From Bradyrhizobium sp. AZCC 1693 (GTDB taxonomy: Bacteria; Pseudomonadota; Alphaproteobacteria; Rhizobiales; Xanthobacteraceae), in NCBI RefSeq assembly GCF_036924745.1, contig NZ_JAZHSD010000001.1, positions 4,836,001 to 4,900,000 of the forward strand: a DNA stretch of 64,000 bases, given 5' to 3'. Numbering within the stretch: position 1 is the stretch's first letter; every line of letters begins with the position of its first letter. The notes under the pieces are model-generated. The model saw only the letters and a list, made by a program, of their open reading frames with translations. It was not told the origin of the DNA and did not search any database. The position numbers were made by a program, and so were the translations under genes. This document shows, one piece after another, positions 55,498 through 64,000 of this stretch.

Positions 55498-56385
55498 ATG
55501 CGTGTATTCATTCTCGGTGGGACAGGCGTGGTCGGTTCTGCCGTTGTGCGGGAGCTGATTGCGCGCGGGCATGAACTGTTCGGCCTTGCGCGAAGCGGCA
55601 CGGCCGCAGCGAGGCTTGGCCAATGGGGCGCGACACCGATTGCGGGCGACATCGGATGCCCCGAACCATGGGTCGGAAAGTTGCCGCAACTCGACGCGGT
55701 CGTTCACGCAGCATGCGATTTCGACAGCGATATGGGCACGACCGATCGCCGCCTACTGGATGTGCTGCTGCCCACGCTCGCGGCGCAGCGGGACCCGCCG
55801 CGCTTGATCTATACCGGCGGCTGCTGGCTGTTCGGCGCGACGGGCGATGAACTCGCGACCGAGGAGACGCCGTTCCGTCCGCTGCCCGCCTTCGCCTGGA
55901 TGGTGCCGCAACTAAGGCGCGTGCTGACGGCTACCGGCCTCGACGGCATCGTCATCCATCCCGCCATGGTCTACGCACGGGATGGCGGTGTCTTTCATCG
56001 CCTGGCACGCGACGCGAAGACGGGTGAGACGGTGAGCGTGGTGGAAAGCGAGGCCGTGCGCTGGCCGCTGGTGCACAACGAGGACCTCGCAAGTCTCTAC
56101 GCGCTGGCGCTCGAAAGCGCCCCGGCGGGATCGAGCTATATCGGGGCCGCGATCGAAGGGCTTCCGATCGGTCGCATTGCACGCGCCTTCGCAAGGCGTT
56201 TTGGCACCGGGAAGATTGAACCGCAGATCGTTCCGGTCGACGCCATCGCGGCTGAACTGGGCGAATGGGCCCGAGGCTATGCACTCGACCAGCGGCTCAG
56301 TGGCGCAAAGGCGCGGCGGGAACTTGGCTGGCGGCCAAAACATCTGGATCCGGAAGGCGAAATCGCTCGGCTTGTCTCAAGCTAG
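55498..56385 (+). CDS. NAD-dependent epimerase/dehydratase family protein
   Basis: A 295-residue protein from the ATG at 55498 (AAGGA upstream). The Rossmann loop GGTGVVGSAVVRELIARGH is at residues 6-24. VVHAACDF and IYTGGCWLFG follow, but the usual Y-x3-K catalytic pair is not obvious, so it may be an atypical member that binds rather than reacts, like the NmrA-like group. It ends 6 bases before the convergent DUF2235 stop. Confidence 0.8.
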   Translation: MRVFILGGTGVVGSAVVRELIARGHELFGLARSGTAAARLGQWGATPIAGDIGCPEPWVGKLPQLDAVVHAACDFDSDMGTTDRRLLDVLLPTLAAQRDPPRLIYTGGCWLFGATGDELATEETPFRPLPAFAWMVPQLRRVLTATGLDGIVIHPAMVYARDGGVFHRLARDAKTGETVSVVESEAVRWPLVHNEDLASLYALALESAPAGSSYIGAAIEGLPIGRIARAFARRFGTGKIEPQIVPVDAIAAELGEWARGYALDQRLSGAKARRELGWRPKHLDPEGEIARLVSS

Positions 56386-56390
56386 TGGCG

Positions 56391-58706
56391 CTATCTCGTT
56401 CGCTTGACGGTGAGGTATGCCGTGCCGCGATTGTTGCGGTAGAGGAGGTCATAGAAGCCTGGCACGCCGATCACGGCGTCGTTGACGAAGACGAACAGTT
56501 CTTGTTTGCGATCGGGCGCGATCGTGGGCGCGATATTGAACTGGATTATGTCATCGTAAGGATCAGGCTCGTACGAGCTCTCTTCACCACCGACATGCCC
56601 AAACCGAAGCACGATGCGGAACCAGTCCTTAGATAATTCCCGACGCAAGGGCAGAAACAGCGAGAGATATATGCGCTCGTACCAGGCCGGCTGGTCTTTG
56701 GCGGAGAAACCCCCAACCGGGGTGCCGATGCGGGTGACGCCATTGAACCATGGCTCACCCGGCTGGATGGTCACATAGTAGCGCGCGCGATGTTCGAGCA
56801 GGATGCCTGTTGCCTTGCACAGTTCCGACGTTTTGAATTCGACACGTTTGCTCTGGTTGATTTCAAGCACGGCGGGCTTTGGATCGGCATCGCCGTGAAC
56901 GCAGGTGTATCCGGCCACGTCCAGGCCATCGTAGGCGAGATGATTCACCACCGCCAATCCGAGATAGAAGAACGCCACCGCGAAGAAAGCCGGCGCGATC
57001 GTGCGTTTCAGATGGTCGTGGAAGCCAATGTAAATCGGGCTGCTGCGGAGTCGATAGATCCAGTTGTCGGGCAGGCCTGACGGCGCTTCCGGCGTCTTTC
57101 GCCAGATCGAAGCCATCAGATTTGATGTACGACCTGCGATTCGCGAGGATACATACAGCAAACCGGAAACCAGGCCAACCAGAACAAGGAACCAACCCGG
57201 CGCGCGTGCATAGCCGTCGATCCACGTCGACGCAAAGCCTGGAAGAAATCCACCGACAAAGCGCACAAAGTCGGACACCCAGCGAATCGGGCTTGTATAT
57301 TCATCATAGCGTTGCGCGCCGCTCACCAGCGGAAACAGCACCAGCCACACTGTCGCGCCGACAGTCGCGAAATAGGTGATGCGGCGCTTCCAGACCTCGT
57401 TCCAGACATGTTCCTGCGCCAGCGCGCGCTGCGCCGCAGCCGCGCTGGCTTCAAACGGTTCTGTGGCTGGGCCGATCCTGAACTTATCGGGCGATACAAT
57501 CTCGCCGTCTTCCTTGACGACGCGATAATAGGGCGGAAGGCCAACCGGCGCGTAGGCATGCGCGTGGTTTTCGACGCGCCTGAAGACGCTTTCATGAATT
57601 TTTGCGATTCCGACGCCGACCTCGTCGTCTTCCTGTTTTCTGGTCTCCGGATACAGGAATGGGACCAGTTTGCGCGGCCCGTAGCGGTAGTAGCCGCCGA
57701 GACCTTTGCGCGGGTCGTAGAGCCGTCCGTCCTTGTCCCGCTTGGAAATCGCGTTCTTGAACGTGTCGGGATCGGATATCATCAGGTCAGGATTGGGCGG
57801 CTCGTTTGCATAATCCGATTTGAATTTGAGCCCGCATCGCTTGGCCTCGGTAATCATCCAGACGAACGGAATGTAGGCAAGCGCATCGTCGGGATAACCG
57901 CCGCCGACATTGGTGTGCACGCCGGCGAACCAGACCTGGCTGATACGTTCGTCCTTGATGAAGCGCCGCCCGTCGACATCGGGCCCAGCGGTGTTGCCGT
58001 TGATGCCGGCGGTTTCGTCCCAAAGCTGCGGGTGGAACGTAGTCCGCTCCTCATCGAGCGCCAGCGCCTGGCAGGCGCGCATGACACGAGGCGAGAGACG
58101 ATTGTTCGGCAGTTCAATCGGCCAGATATACTGATGAATGCCGCGCGTCATCTCGTCGACCGGCATGCCGTAAGCGGCAACCGTGTCCCAAACGCCGACG
58201 AACCTGATCTTGACGTTCCTGCGAACCTCTTTCGGAGGATAATGCGGTCCGAACTTGTTGCGGATCCACTGATAGGGCGCTTCAAACTTCAGATGATGGT
58301 AGCGGTCCCTGCGATAGGCGCGGTAGGCCGCACTCGCCAGGCTGTGGAGTTCGGCTTCATTGTCGGCTTTGACAAGGCCCTGGCTGTCGATCAACCCCAT
58401 CACGATCCGGATCGTGAAGGCGCCGCGGCTGAAGCCGAAGCCGAACAGCTCGTCGTCGGCATCGCGATAGTTGCGGCAGGCGAATTTGTAGAGGGCGATG
58501 ACGTTGCGCCGGAGGCCGAGACCGAACGCGCCACCGAGGATCGCCATCGGTTTGAATGACGAGGTGCCGACGCCGTCGTCGTAAAATGCGACCTGGTCAT
58601 TGTTCGAAAGATCCAGCGCCTCGAAGGTGCGCCAGACGTTGGTTCGCCAGACTTTTGCTGAAGAATTGCCGGTGCCGTCGGATAGCAGAATGATTTTTCG
58701 GCCCAT
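56391..58706 (-). CDS. DUF2235 hydrolase with C-terminal membrane region
   Basis: A 771-residue protein started at 58706, where MGRKIILLSDGTGNSSAKVW opens the alpha/beta hydrolase; the frame runs on to 58781. The nucleophile elbow is GFGFSRGAFTIRIVMGLIDS (GxSxG). Sites around GVWDTVAAYGMPVDEMTRGI and WFAGVHTNVGGGYPDD match DUF2235, the group that includes phospholipase effectors of type VI secretion. The last third has three hydrophobic stretches (TVGATVWLVLFPLVSG and two others). No secretion genes are nearby, so it is probably a membrane-bound esterase or lipase. Confidence 0.85.
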   Translation of the reverse strand: MGRKIILLSDGTGNSSAKVWRTNVWRTFEALDLSNNDQVAFYDDGVGTSSFKPMAILGGAFGLGLRRNVIALYKFACRNYRDADDELFGFGFSRGAFTIRIVMGLIDSQGLVKADNEAELHSLASAAYRAYRRDRYHHLKFEAPYQWIRNKFGPHYPPKEVRRNVKIRFVGVWDTVAAYGMPVDEMTRGIHQYIWPIELPNNRLSPRVMRACQALALDEERTTFHPQLWDETAGINGNTAGPDVDGRRFIKDERISQVWFAGVHTNVGGGYPDDALAYIPFVWMITEAKRCGLKFKSDYANEPPNPDLMISDPDTFKNAISKRDKDGRLYDPRKGLGGYYRYGPRKLVPFLYPETRKQEDDEVGVGIAKIHESVFRRVENHAHAYAPVGLPPYYRVVKEDGEIVSPDKFRIGPATEPFEASAAAAQRALAQEHVWNEVWKRRITYFATVGATVWLVLFPLVSGAQRYDEYTSPIRWVSDFVRFVGGFLPGFASTWIDGYARAPGWFLVLVGLVSGLLYVSSRIAGRTSNLMASIWRKTPEAPSGLPDNWIYRLRSSPIYIGFHDHLKRTIAPAFFAVAFFYLGLAVVNHLAYDGLDVAGYTCVHGDADPKPAVLEINQSKRVEFKTSELCKATGILLEHRARYYVTIQPGEPWFNGVTRIGTPVGGFSAKDQPAWYERIYLSLFLPLRRELSKDWFRIVLRFGHVGGEESSYEPDPYDDIIQFNIAPTIAPDRKQELFVFVNDAVIGVPGFYDLLYRNNRGTAYLTVKRTR

Positions 58707-58874
58707 GAAATTGCCCCGCCGAGTGATGAAGAGACCCCACAATCTCTGGTCCAGGAGAATTACACGCTCCGCTCGAACCAAGGGAGAGCTGGATCACATC
58801 GCGGGCTCAAAAAGCGACAAGGCCGCCCAAAGGCGGCCTGTCGATGATCCGGTAATTTGCCATAGAAGAAAATC

Positions 58875-58949
<75 letters not shown>

Positions 58950-59432
58950 ATCCGAGATGGCGGCGAACGCTCGCCGTCAACGGCAGACCTATGCCAAATG
59001 CCGACCGTGAATGCAACAGTCCGCGTGCGATCCGTTGTCACGCGGATAATCCGATTTCATTAACAATTGGGAGCGAATCGGTCCGAAACAACGCCTAAAC
59101 GGGGTTTGTCGGCCCCTATACCCAGCCCGGGAACCTAAGGGTCCGGCCGCCGGCGCGATGCGCGGGCGATTCGAGCCATTTTTTCGAACAAGCCTCCCAA
59201 CGTCCGCTGTCAATTCGTCCCGCACGTCGCAATCGAAGGGCCTTGGCTTGCCTCGACGGGGCATCGACGTTCCAGCGGGGTTCCGCCCCCTCGCCCGATG
59301 ACGCGGCGGCACCCTGCCGATTGAATTTTGTGGCCAAGCCGCCATCTAGCGGAGGAGGAACTTCGCCCCTAGCCGTGCTAGAACGGGCCCGAATTCCAAA
59401 GACATCTTCTCAAGACATCAGGCGAGGATACC
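58950..59432. other. Gap of 483 bases, no recognised gene
   Basis: Between tRNA-Gly and ybbN the open frames on both strands are without protein character or ribosome sites. A short hairpin, GGGGTTCCGCCCC near 59278, is the only structure I see. It must hold the ybbN promoter. Confidence 0.5.
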
Positions 59433-60356
59433 GTGACGATAGTTGAGCAGGGCGGCGGCCCGGCGCCGCAGGCAGCACCCGATCTGATCAAGGAGACGAC
59501 CACCCAGACCTTCGTGAAGGATGTCATCGAGGAATCGAAGCGGCAGCCGGTGCTGATCGATTTCTGGGCGCCCTGGTGCGGCCCCTGCCGTCAGCTCACG
59601 CCCGCTCTCGAAAAGGCAGTCCGCGCGGCCAAGGGCAAGGTCAAGCTGGTCAAGATGAATATCGACGAGCATCCGGCCATCCCCGGTCAGATGGGCATTC
59701 AGTCGATCCCGGCCGTGATCGCGTTCGTGGGCGGCCAGCCCGCCGACGGCTTCATGGGCGCGGTGCCGGAGAGCCAGATCAACGCCTTCATCGACAAACT
59801 CACCAAGGGCATGACGGCGCCGGGCGAGCCGAATATCGCCGAGATTCTGCAAGAGGCCGAGGCCGTACTGGCGGAAGGCGATCCGGCCGGCGCAGCCCAG
59901 ATCTACGCCGAGGTGCTCGCGCACGATTCCACCAATATCGCGGCGCTGGCAGGGCTGGCGAAATGCTACGTGACATCTGGCGCCATCGAACAGGCCAGGC
60001 AGACCCTCGGGATGGTGCCGGAGTCGAAGCGCAATGACGCCGCCGTCAAGGCGGTGCAGGCCTCGATCGATCTCGCCGAGCAGGCCCAGGCGGTCGGCCC
60101 GGTGACCGAGCTGGAACAGAAAGTCGCCGCAAACCCGCTCGACCATCAGGCGCGATTCGATCTGGCGACCGCGCTCAACGCCCAGGGCAACCGCGCCGAG
60201 GCGACCAACCAGTTGCTCGAAATCGTCAAGCGCGATCGCAAGTGGAATGACGACGGTGCGCGCAAGCAGTTGGTGCAGTTCTTCGAAGCATGGGGCGGCG
60301 CCGACGAGGCGACCGTCGATGGACGCAAGCGGCTGTCGACGATCCTGTTTTCGTAG
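59433..60356 (+). CDS. ybbN: Thioredoxin-like co-chaperone (YbbN/CnoX)
   Basis: A 307-residue cytosolic protein with GTG start at 59433. An N-terminal thioredoxin domain carries the active site WCGPC at 48-52, in LIDFWAPWCGPCRQL, and IQSIPAVIAFVGGQPADGFM has the cis-Pro. The C-terminal half is helical TPR-like (EAEAVLAEGDPAGAAQIYAE, then AALNAQGNRAEATNQLLEIV). It holds unfolding proteins and prevents over-oxidation. The LON-N gene follows, 78 bases away on the same strand. Confidence 0.93.
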   Translation: MTIVEQGGGPAPQAAPDLIKETTTQTFVKDVIEESKRQPVLIDFWAPWCGPCRQLTPALEKAVRAAKGKVKLVKMNIDEHPAIPGQMGIQSIPAVIAFVGGQPADGFMGAVPESQINAFIDKLTKGMTAPGEPNIAEILQEAEAVLAEGDPAGAAQIYAEVLAHDSTNIAALAGLAKCYVTSGAIEQARQTLGMVPESKRNDAAVKAVQASIDLAEQAQAVGPVTELEQKVAANPLDHQARFDLATALNAQGNRAEATNQLLEIVKRDRKWNDDGARKQLVQFFEAWGGADEATVDGRKRLSTILFS

Positions 60357-60434
60357 GGCCCGTTCCATAAAAGTGGGAACCGGTTTTATGACCAGAATAC
60401 CCACCAAACCAACAAACTAACGCCGGGACTGCAA

Positions 60435-61109
60435 ATGCCGATCAATGCCGAATACCGCGGACCCGGCGAGCTTCCCGAAATCATTCCGGTGTTTCCGTTG
60501 CCGGGCGCGCTGTTGCTGCCGCGCGGCCAGATGCCGCTCAATATTTTCGAGCCGCGCTATCTGGCGATGGTGGACGATGCGCTGCGCGACGGTCACCGGC
60601 TGATCGGGATGATCCAGCCGGATATTTCCCACAGCAGGGACGAGGCAAGGCCGGAGCTGTTCCGGGTCGGCTGTGTCGGCCGCATCACGCAGCTCGCCGA
60701 ATCCGGCGACGGCCGCTACATCCTGGAACTTACCGGCGTCGCCCGCTTCAAGGTGGTCGAGGAAGTCACCGCCCTGACCGCGTACCGGCAATGCAAGGTG
60801 GATTTCTTCCCCTATGCCGACGATTTCGTTGCGCGCAAAGGCGAAGAAGCCGTCGATCGCGCGGCCTTGCTCGACGTGCTGACTGATTTTCTCGAAGCCA
60901 ACAATCTGAAGGTGGATTGGGAAGGCATCGAGAGCGCGCCGAACGAGGCGCTGGTCAATGCGCTGGCGATGATGTCTCCATATGGACCGGCGGAGAAGCA
61001 GGCGATGCTGGAAGCGACCGACCTGAAAACCCGCGCCGAAATCCTGATCGCGGTGACCGAAATGGACCTCGCCAAGAAGCGCACCAGCGGCGACACCGGG
61101 CTGCAGTAG
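60435..61109 (+). CDS. LON peptidase N-terminal (substrate-binding) domain protein
   Basis: A 224-residue protein that is only the LON-N domain: IPVFPLPGALLLPRGQMPLN, then IFEPRYLAMVDDALRDGHRL and GRITQLAESGDGRYILELTG. It lacks the ATPase and protease parts, so it probably acts as an adaptor. Partnership with ybbN is a common alphaproteobacterial arrangement. Its start ATG at 60435 is normal. Confidence 0.92.
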   Translation: MPINAEYRGPGELPEIIPVFPLPGALLLPRGQMPLNIFEPRYLAMVDDALRDGHRLIGMIQPDISHSRDEARPELFRVGCVGRITQLAESGDGRYILELTGVARFKVVEEVTALTAYRQCKVDFFPYADDFVARKGEEAVDRAALLDVLTDFLEANNLKVDWEGIESAPNEALVNALAMMSPYGPAEKQAMLEATDLKTRAEILIAVTEMDLAKKRTSGDTGLQ

Positions 61110-61210
61110 ACGCTGAGCCTCAGCCAGAGCGGTTTGGTTAGATGCGTTGCGATGGTCCGAGCGCAGCTAGCTCTAGCTAGTGTCCGCATGTCGTCCGCTT
61201 GACGGCCCGT

Positions 61211-63733
61211 TCAGCGCGCCACGCTCCTGGCAGCCCTGCGCCGTCGCACGGTCTGAGCCTGCGTGCGCAGCATTGCAAGAACTTTGGCGCCATCCATCGG
61301 TCTGCCAAGATAATAGCCCTGCATTTCAGTGCATGCCTCCGCATGGAGGATTTCCAGCTGTTCCTTCGTTTCGACCCCTTCGGCCGTCGTCGTCCTGCCG
61401 AGACTGACGGCGAATCGGACCACCGCGCGTGCGATCAGGCGTGATTCCTCTTTTGCATCCGACAGCGCGCTGACGAAGCTGCGATCGATCTTGATTTTGT
61501 CGAATGGAAACCTCTGAAGAAGACTGAGTGATGAGTAGCCGGTACCAAAATCGTCCAGGGCTACTCGCACGCCCAGTTTATGCAGCTGATCAAGCGCAGC
61601 GAACACAGCCTCGCTGTCATGCATGGTGACCGTCTCGGTGACCTCGAGCTCGAGTCTTTGCGGCGCAATTCCCGAATTCGCAAGCGCGCCTACGATGATC
61701 GAAACCAGCTCCTTGCTCCTGAATTGAGCGGGTGACAGATTTATTGCGATCTTGAGATCGGCAGGCCACTTGGCCGCCTCGGCACAGGCGGCCCTCAACA
61801 CCCACTCCCCGAGAGGCACGATCAAGCCTGTTTCTTCCGCAAGCGGGATAAATTCGGCCGGCATGACCAAACCGCGCTGGGGATGATGCCAGCGCAGCAA
61901 CGCCTCAAAGCCGCTGGGTTCTCCACTCACGACATTGATGAACGGTTGGTAGTGGAGCTCGAATCCGCCGTTGGCAAGTGCGTCACGCATATCCCGCTCC
62001 AGGTTGCGACGGGCATGCATGAGCTGGTCGAGCTCCGGCTCGAAGAAGCGGAATGAACCACGTCCGCCACTCTTGGCGGAATAAAGGGCGAGATCCGCGC
62101 TCTTGAGGATTTCGTCGGGATTGGTTCCGTCGCGTGGCGCGATGGCGATGCCGATGCTGGTGCCGATGGTCACCTGATGTTCGCCAAGATCGAACGGTTC
62201 GCAAAGCGCGTGGCTGATTTTTTCGGCAAGGGCCGTGGCTTCGACGACGGGATTGGTCACGTAGTCGATCACGGCGAACTCGTCGCCGCCCAGCCGTGCA
62301 ATCAGGGCCGTATCGCGGATGCATTCGAGCAGCCGCGCGGCGACGGCTTGCAGCAGCTTGTCGCCTGCCGGATGACCGAGCGTGTCGTTGACCTCCTTGA
62401 AGCGGTCGAGATCGAGCATCAACACGGCAAGGCCGAATCCTCCCTCGCGGGTGATTGCAAGGGCGTGCTCCATGCGCACTCTCAGCCGCACGCGATTTGG
62501 CAGGTCCGTCAGCGCGTCATGCTGGGCCATATGGATGATCCTGGCCTCGGACTGCCGCTGCTCGGTGACGTCGAGGTGCGTTGCCACCCATCCGCCGCCC
62601 ACCATTGGCTGTCGGGTAACGCAGATCAATCGACCGTCCGCGAATTCGTCGGTCCTGCTGGTGGTTGCGTCGGGTGGTAACGCATTCAACGTCGAGAGCA
62701 ACCGCTTCGCCGCGCTTTCGCTGGTCTCGCCCTTGAGGATGCCGTTCGCAATCCGATGCTTGATGATTTGTTGATGCGGTGTTCCCGCCTTCAACAGTTC
62801 CGGCGGCAGCCGATACATTTTGGCATAACGATCATTGCATACCACGAGCCGCTTCTCTGCATCGAACATGCAGAGGCCCTCCCCCATGTGGTTGATGGCG
62901 GTATCCAGTCTGAGTTTTTGTTCCTGCAATTCTCTTTGCGATCCTTCAACCTCCTGCCGGGCGAGCGACAACTGGCTGATGATTTCTTCGAATTTGCGGG
63001 TTCGGTTGGCAAGGCGGCGATCCGCGAGAACGCCGATCAGGCTCATTCCGAGCACCGATAGAGCCACGCCGGCGATTGCAAGGGCGAGGAAGGTCGGAGA
63101 AAGCGACAGGCCGTGGGATATCTGTGTCGGATCGGGAATGATTAGCACGGCGCCCATGGCCGTAAAATGATGCGAGACGATTGCGAGCGTCAGCAGCAGC
63201 GCCGCTGCAAGCGTCCCCCATTTATTCTTGTGGCGTAGCGCGATCGCCAGCGCGGCATAGCCGAAGAACATGCCGAGCACGATCGAGACGAACACGAGGT
63301 CCAAGGCCCAGGTCACGCGGCCCGGCACTTCGAGCGCCCACATACCGAGATAGTGCATGCCCGCAATGCCGCCGCCGATGACGATACCGCCAGCAGCAAC
63401 GCGCCACCGGTCGGGGTCGCTGGCAGCAATTCCAAAGCCACAGGACGTCAGTACCATGGCCACGGCGAGCGACAGTGCGGTCAGGACGATGCCATAACCG
63501 GTTGATACACCGGGCTCGTAGGCGAGCATTGCAACGAAGTGCGTCGCCCAAATCCCATAGCCGATCGCAGCGCCGGCAATTGCAATCCAGATCAGGCGCG
63601 TTCGTGCCTGCGAGGCGGTGGCGCGATGAAAGATGTTGACCGCGACAATGCTTGCAACGAAGCAAACCAGACCGGCGAGCAGTACAAGCCGCCAATCATG
63701 CTCGGCGGTAAGACACGTAAATATGCGAAACAT
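61211..63733 (-). CDS. MHYT-GGDEF-EAL cyclic-di-GMP protein
   Basis: An 840-residue inner-membrane protein. The first 240 residues hold MHYT sensor helices with motifs such as IWATHFVAM (62-70), GMHYLGMW (125-132) and SHHFTAMG (187-194), thought to bind a metal or gas. A PAS-like region (NHMGEGLCMFDAEKRLVVCN) follows. GGDEF is at 482-486 in ARLGGDEFAVI, and EAL at 610-612 in GFEALLRWHHPQRG, with DDFGTGYSSL intact. Both c-di-GMP synthesis and hydrolysis sites look complete. It stands alone. Confidence 0.94.
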   Translation of the reverse strand: MFRIFTCLTAEHDWRLVLLAGLVCFVASIVAVNIFHRATASQARTRLIWIAIAGAAIGYGIWATHFVAMLAYEPGVSTGYGIVLTALSLAVAMVLTSCGFGIAASDPDRWRVAAGGIVIGGGIAGMHYLGMWALEVPGRVTWALDLVFVSIVLGMFFGYAALAIALRHKNKWGTLAAALLLTLAIVSHHFTAMGAVLIIPDPTQISHGLSLSPTFLALAIAGVALSVLGMSLIGVLADRRLANRTRKFEEIISQLSLARQEVEGSQRELQEQKLRLDTAINHMGEGLCMFDAEKRLVVCNDRYAKMYRLPPELLKAGTPHQQIIKHRIANGILKGETSESAAKRLLSTLNALPPDATTSRTDEFADGRLICVTRQPMVGGGWVATHLDVTEQRQSEARIIHMAQHDALTDLPNRVRLRVRMEHALAITREGGFGLAVLMLDLDRFKEVNDTLGHPAGDKLLQAVAARLLECIRDTALIARLGGDEFAVIDYVTNPVVEATALAEKISHALCEPFDLGEHQVTIGTSIGIAIAPRDGTNPDEILKSADLALYSAKSGGRGSFRFFEPELDQLMHARRNLERDMRDALANGGFELHYQPFINVVSGEPSGFEALLRWHHPQRGLVMPAEFIPLAEETGLIVPLGEWVLRAACAEAAKWPADLKIAINLSPAQFRSKELVSIIVGALANSGIAPQRLELEVTETVTMHDSEAVFAALDQLHKLGVRVALDDFGTGYSSLSLLQRFPFDKIKIDRSFVSALSDAKEESRLIARAVVRFAVSLGRTTTAEGVETKEQLEILHAEACTEMQGYYLGRPMDGAKVLAMLRTQAQTVRRRRAARSVAR

Positions 63734-64000
63734 GCAATTGGTCCATCTTCAATCCTACGACGGTTGTCTGATTAAGCTTTCAGCGCGTTAATTTCGTGCA
63801 ATGCCCGGTTGCATGCCTACCGGAACGTAAATGCTGTTTACACAATGATTCCAAAGGCTAAGAGCCGTTGCGCACGCGACGGGACACGGCTCCCCGTATT
63901 CGTACGGGGGCTTGGAGGCCATCCCCGTTCCGGAGAGCCGGCGCGAGTCCACGGAAATGCCGGAGAACCCGACATGCCACATCAACCGGTGAGGCCGGGA
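63734..64000. other. Right-edge gap of 267 bases with two hairpins
   Basis: No gene recognised. CCCCGTA-TTCG-TACGGGG at 63892-63909 is a 7-bp stem with a UUCG loop. Beside it GAGCCG at 63862-63867 can pair with CGGCTC at 63887-63892. They may belong to a transcript that ends beyond the window. Confidence 0.4.

Noticed and set aside
63788..63985. Minus-strand frame of 65 residues at the right edge
   Set aside because: Lies over two hairpins, no ribosome site, no recognised family.

Overview
This is a GC-rich alphaproteobacterial chromosome segment. It most resembles Bradyrhizobium or a close Nitrobacteraceae relative, judged from protein families, gene order (hemD - Mic60-like - hemY; tsaD - gpsA - EVE; DUF1674 - rsmB - heparinase - purH; ybbN - LON-N) and the many palindromic intergenic repeats. 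No ribosomal RNA, CRISPR array, prophage or conjugation module is visible. Most genes are housekeeping or ordinary accessory metabolism.

Layout: 1-2.8 kb, a minus-strand membrane/redox cluster (hydrolase, DUF2269, SDR-DoxX fusion, start of a DCC protein). 3-4.2 kb, an acetyltransferase and inorganic pyrophosphatase. 4.2-5.9 kb, a decayed M20 peptidase end and a complete IS4-type element. 5.9-8.7 kb, folD, DUF167, YggT, tRNA-Ala and an enoyl-CoA hydratase. 8.7-16.2 kb, a frameshifted glutamine amidotransferase, SDR, TerB, a cupredoxin behind a possible Fur box, an adenylate cyclase, a P450 and a broken hydrolase. 16.3-21.9 kb, an MFS exporter and a three-gene TRAP transporter. 21.9-26.2 kb, two small Cys-patterned secreted proteins, a polysaccharide deacetylase, a nonsense-interrupted acyltransferase and tRNA-Thr. 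26.3-32.8 kb, the hemD/Mic60/hemY group diverging from tsaD-gpsA-EVE. 33-38 kb, topoisomerase IB, acs, an L,D-transpeptidase and a thermonuclease. 38-43.4 kb, DUF1674, rsmB, heparinase and purH. 43.8-51.6 kb, a UMF1-type transporter, ggt, SDR, GST facing DUF2239 across a 15-bp palindromic repeat, a DsbA-fold isomerase and a ketopantoate reductase. 51.7-53.2 kb, a second IS4-superfamily element with clear ends and a 10-bp target duplication. 53.2-64 kb, a cytochrome c / PQQ dehydrogenase pair, an epimerase, a DUF2235 protein, tRNA-Gly, ybbN, LON-N and a MHYT-GGDEF-EAL protein.

Two themes recur. First, gene decay: at least five coding remnants or interrupted genes (M20 peptidase, SnoaL-like, amidotransferase, alpha/beta hydrolase, acyltransferase), several explained by one base change. 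Second, palindromic repeats: several families lie between genes, and both IS elements sit inside such repeats.

I found no convincing new multi-gene system. The best leads are the DUF2239/GST divergent promoter with a large palindrome and a DUF2239 protein that looks DNA-binding, the cupredoxin behind a possible Fur box, and the transposase whose two frames meet at a run of six G.
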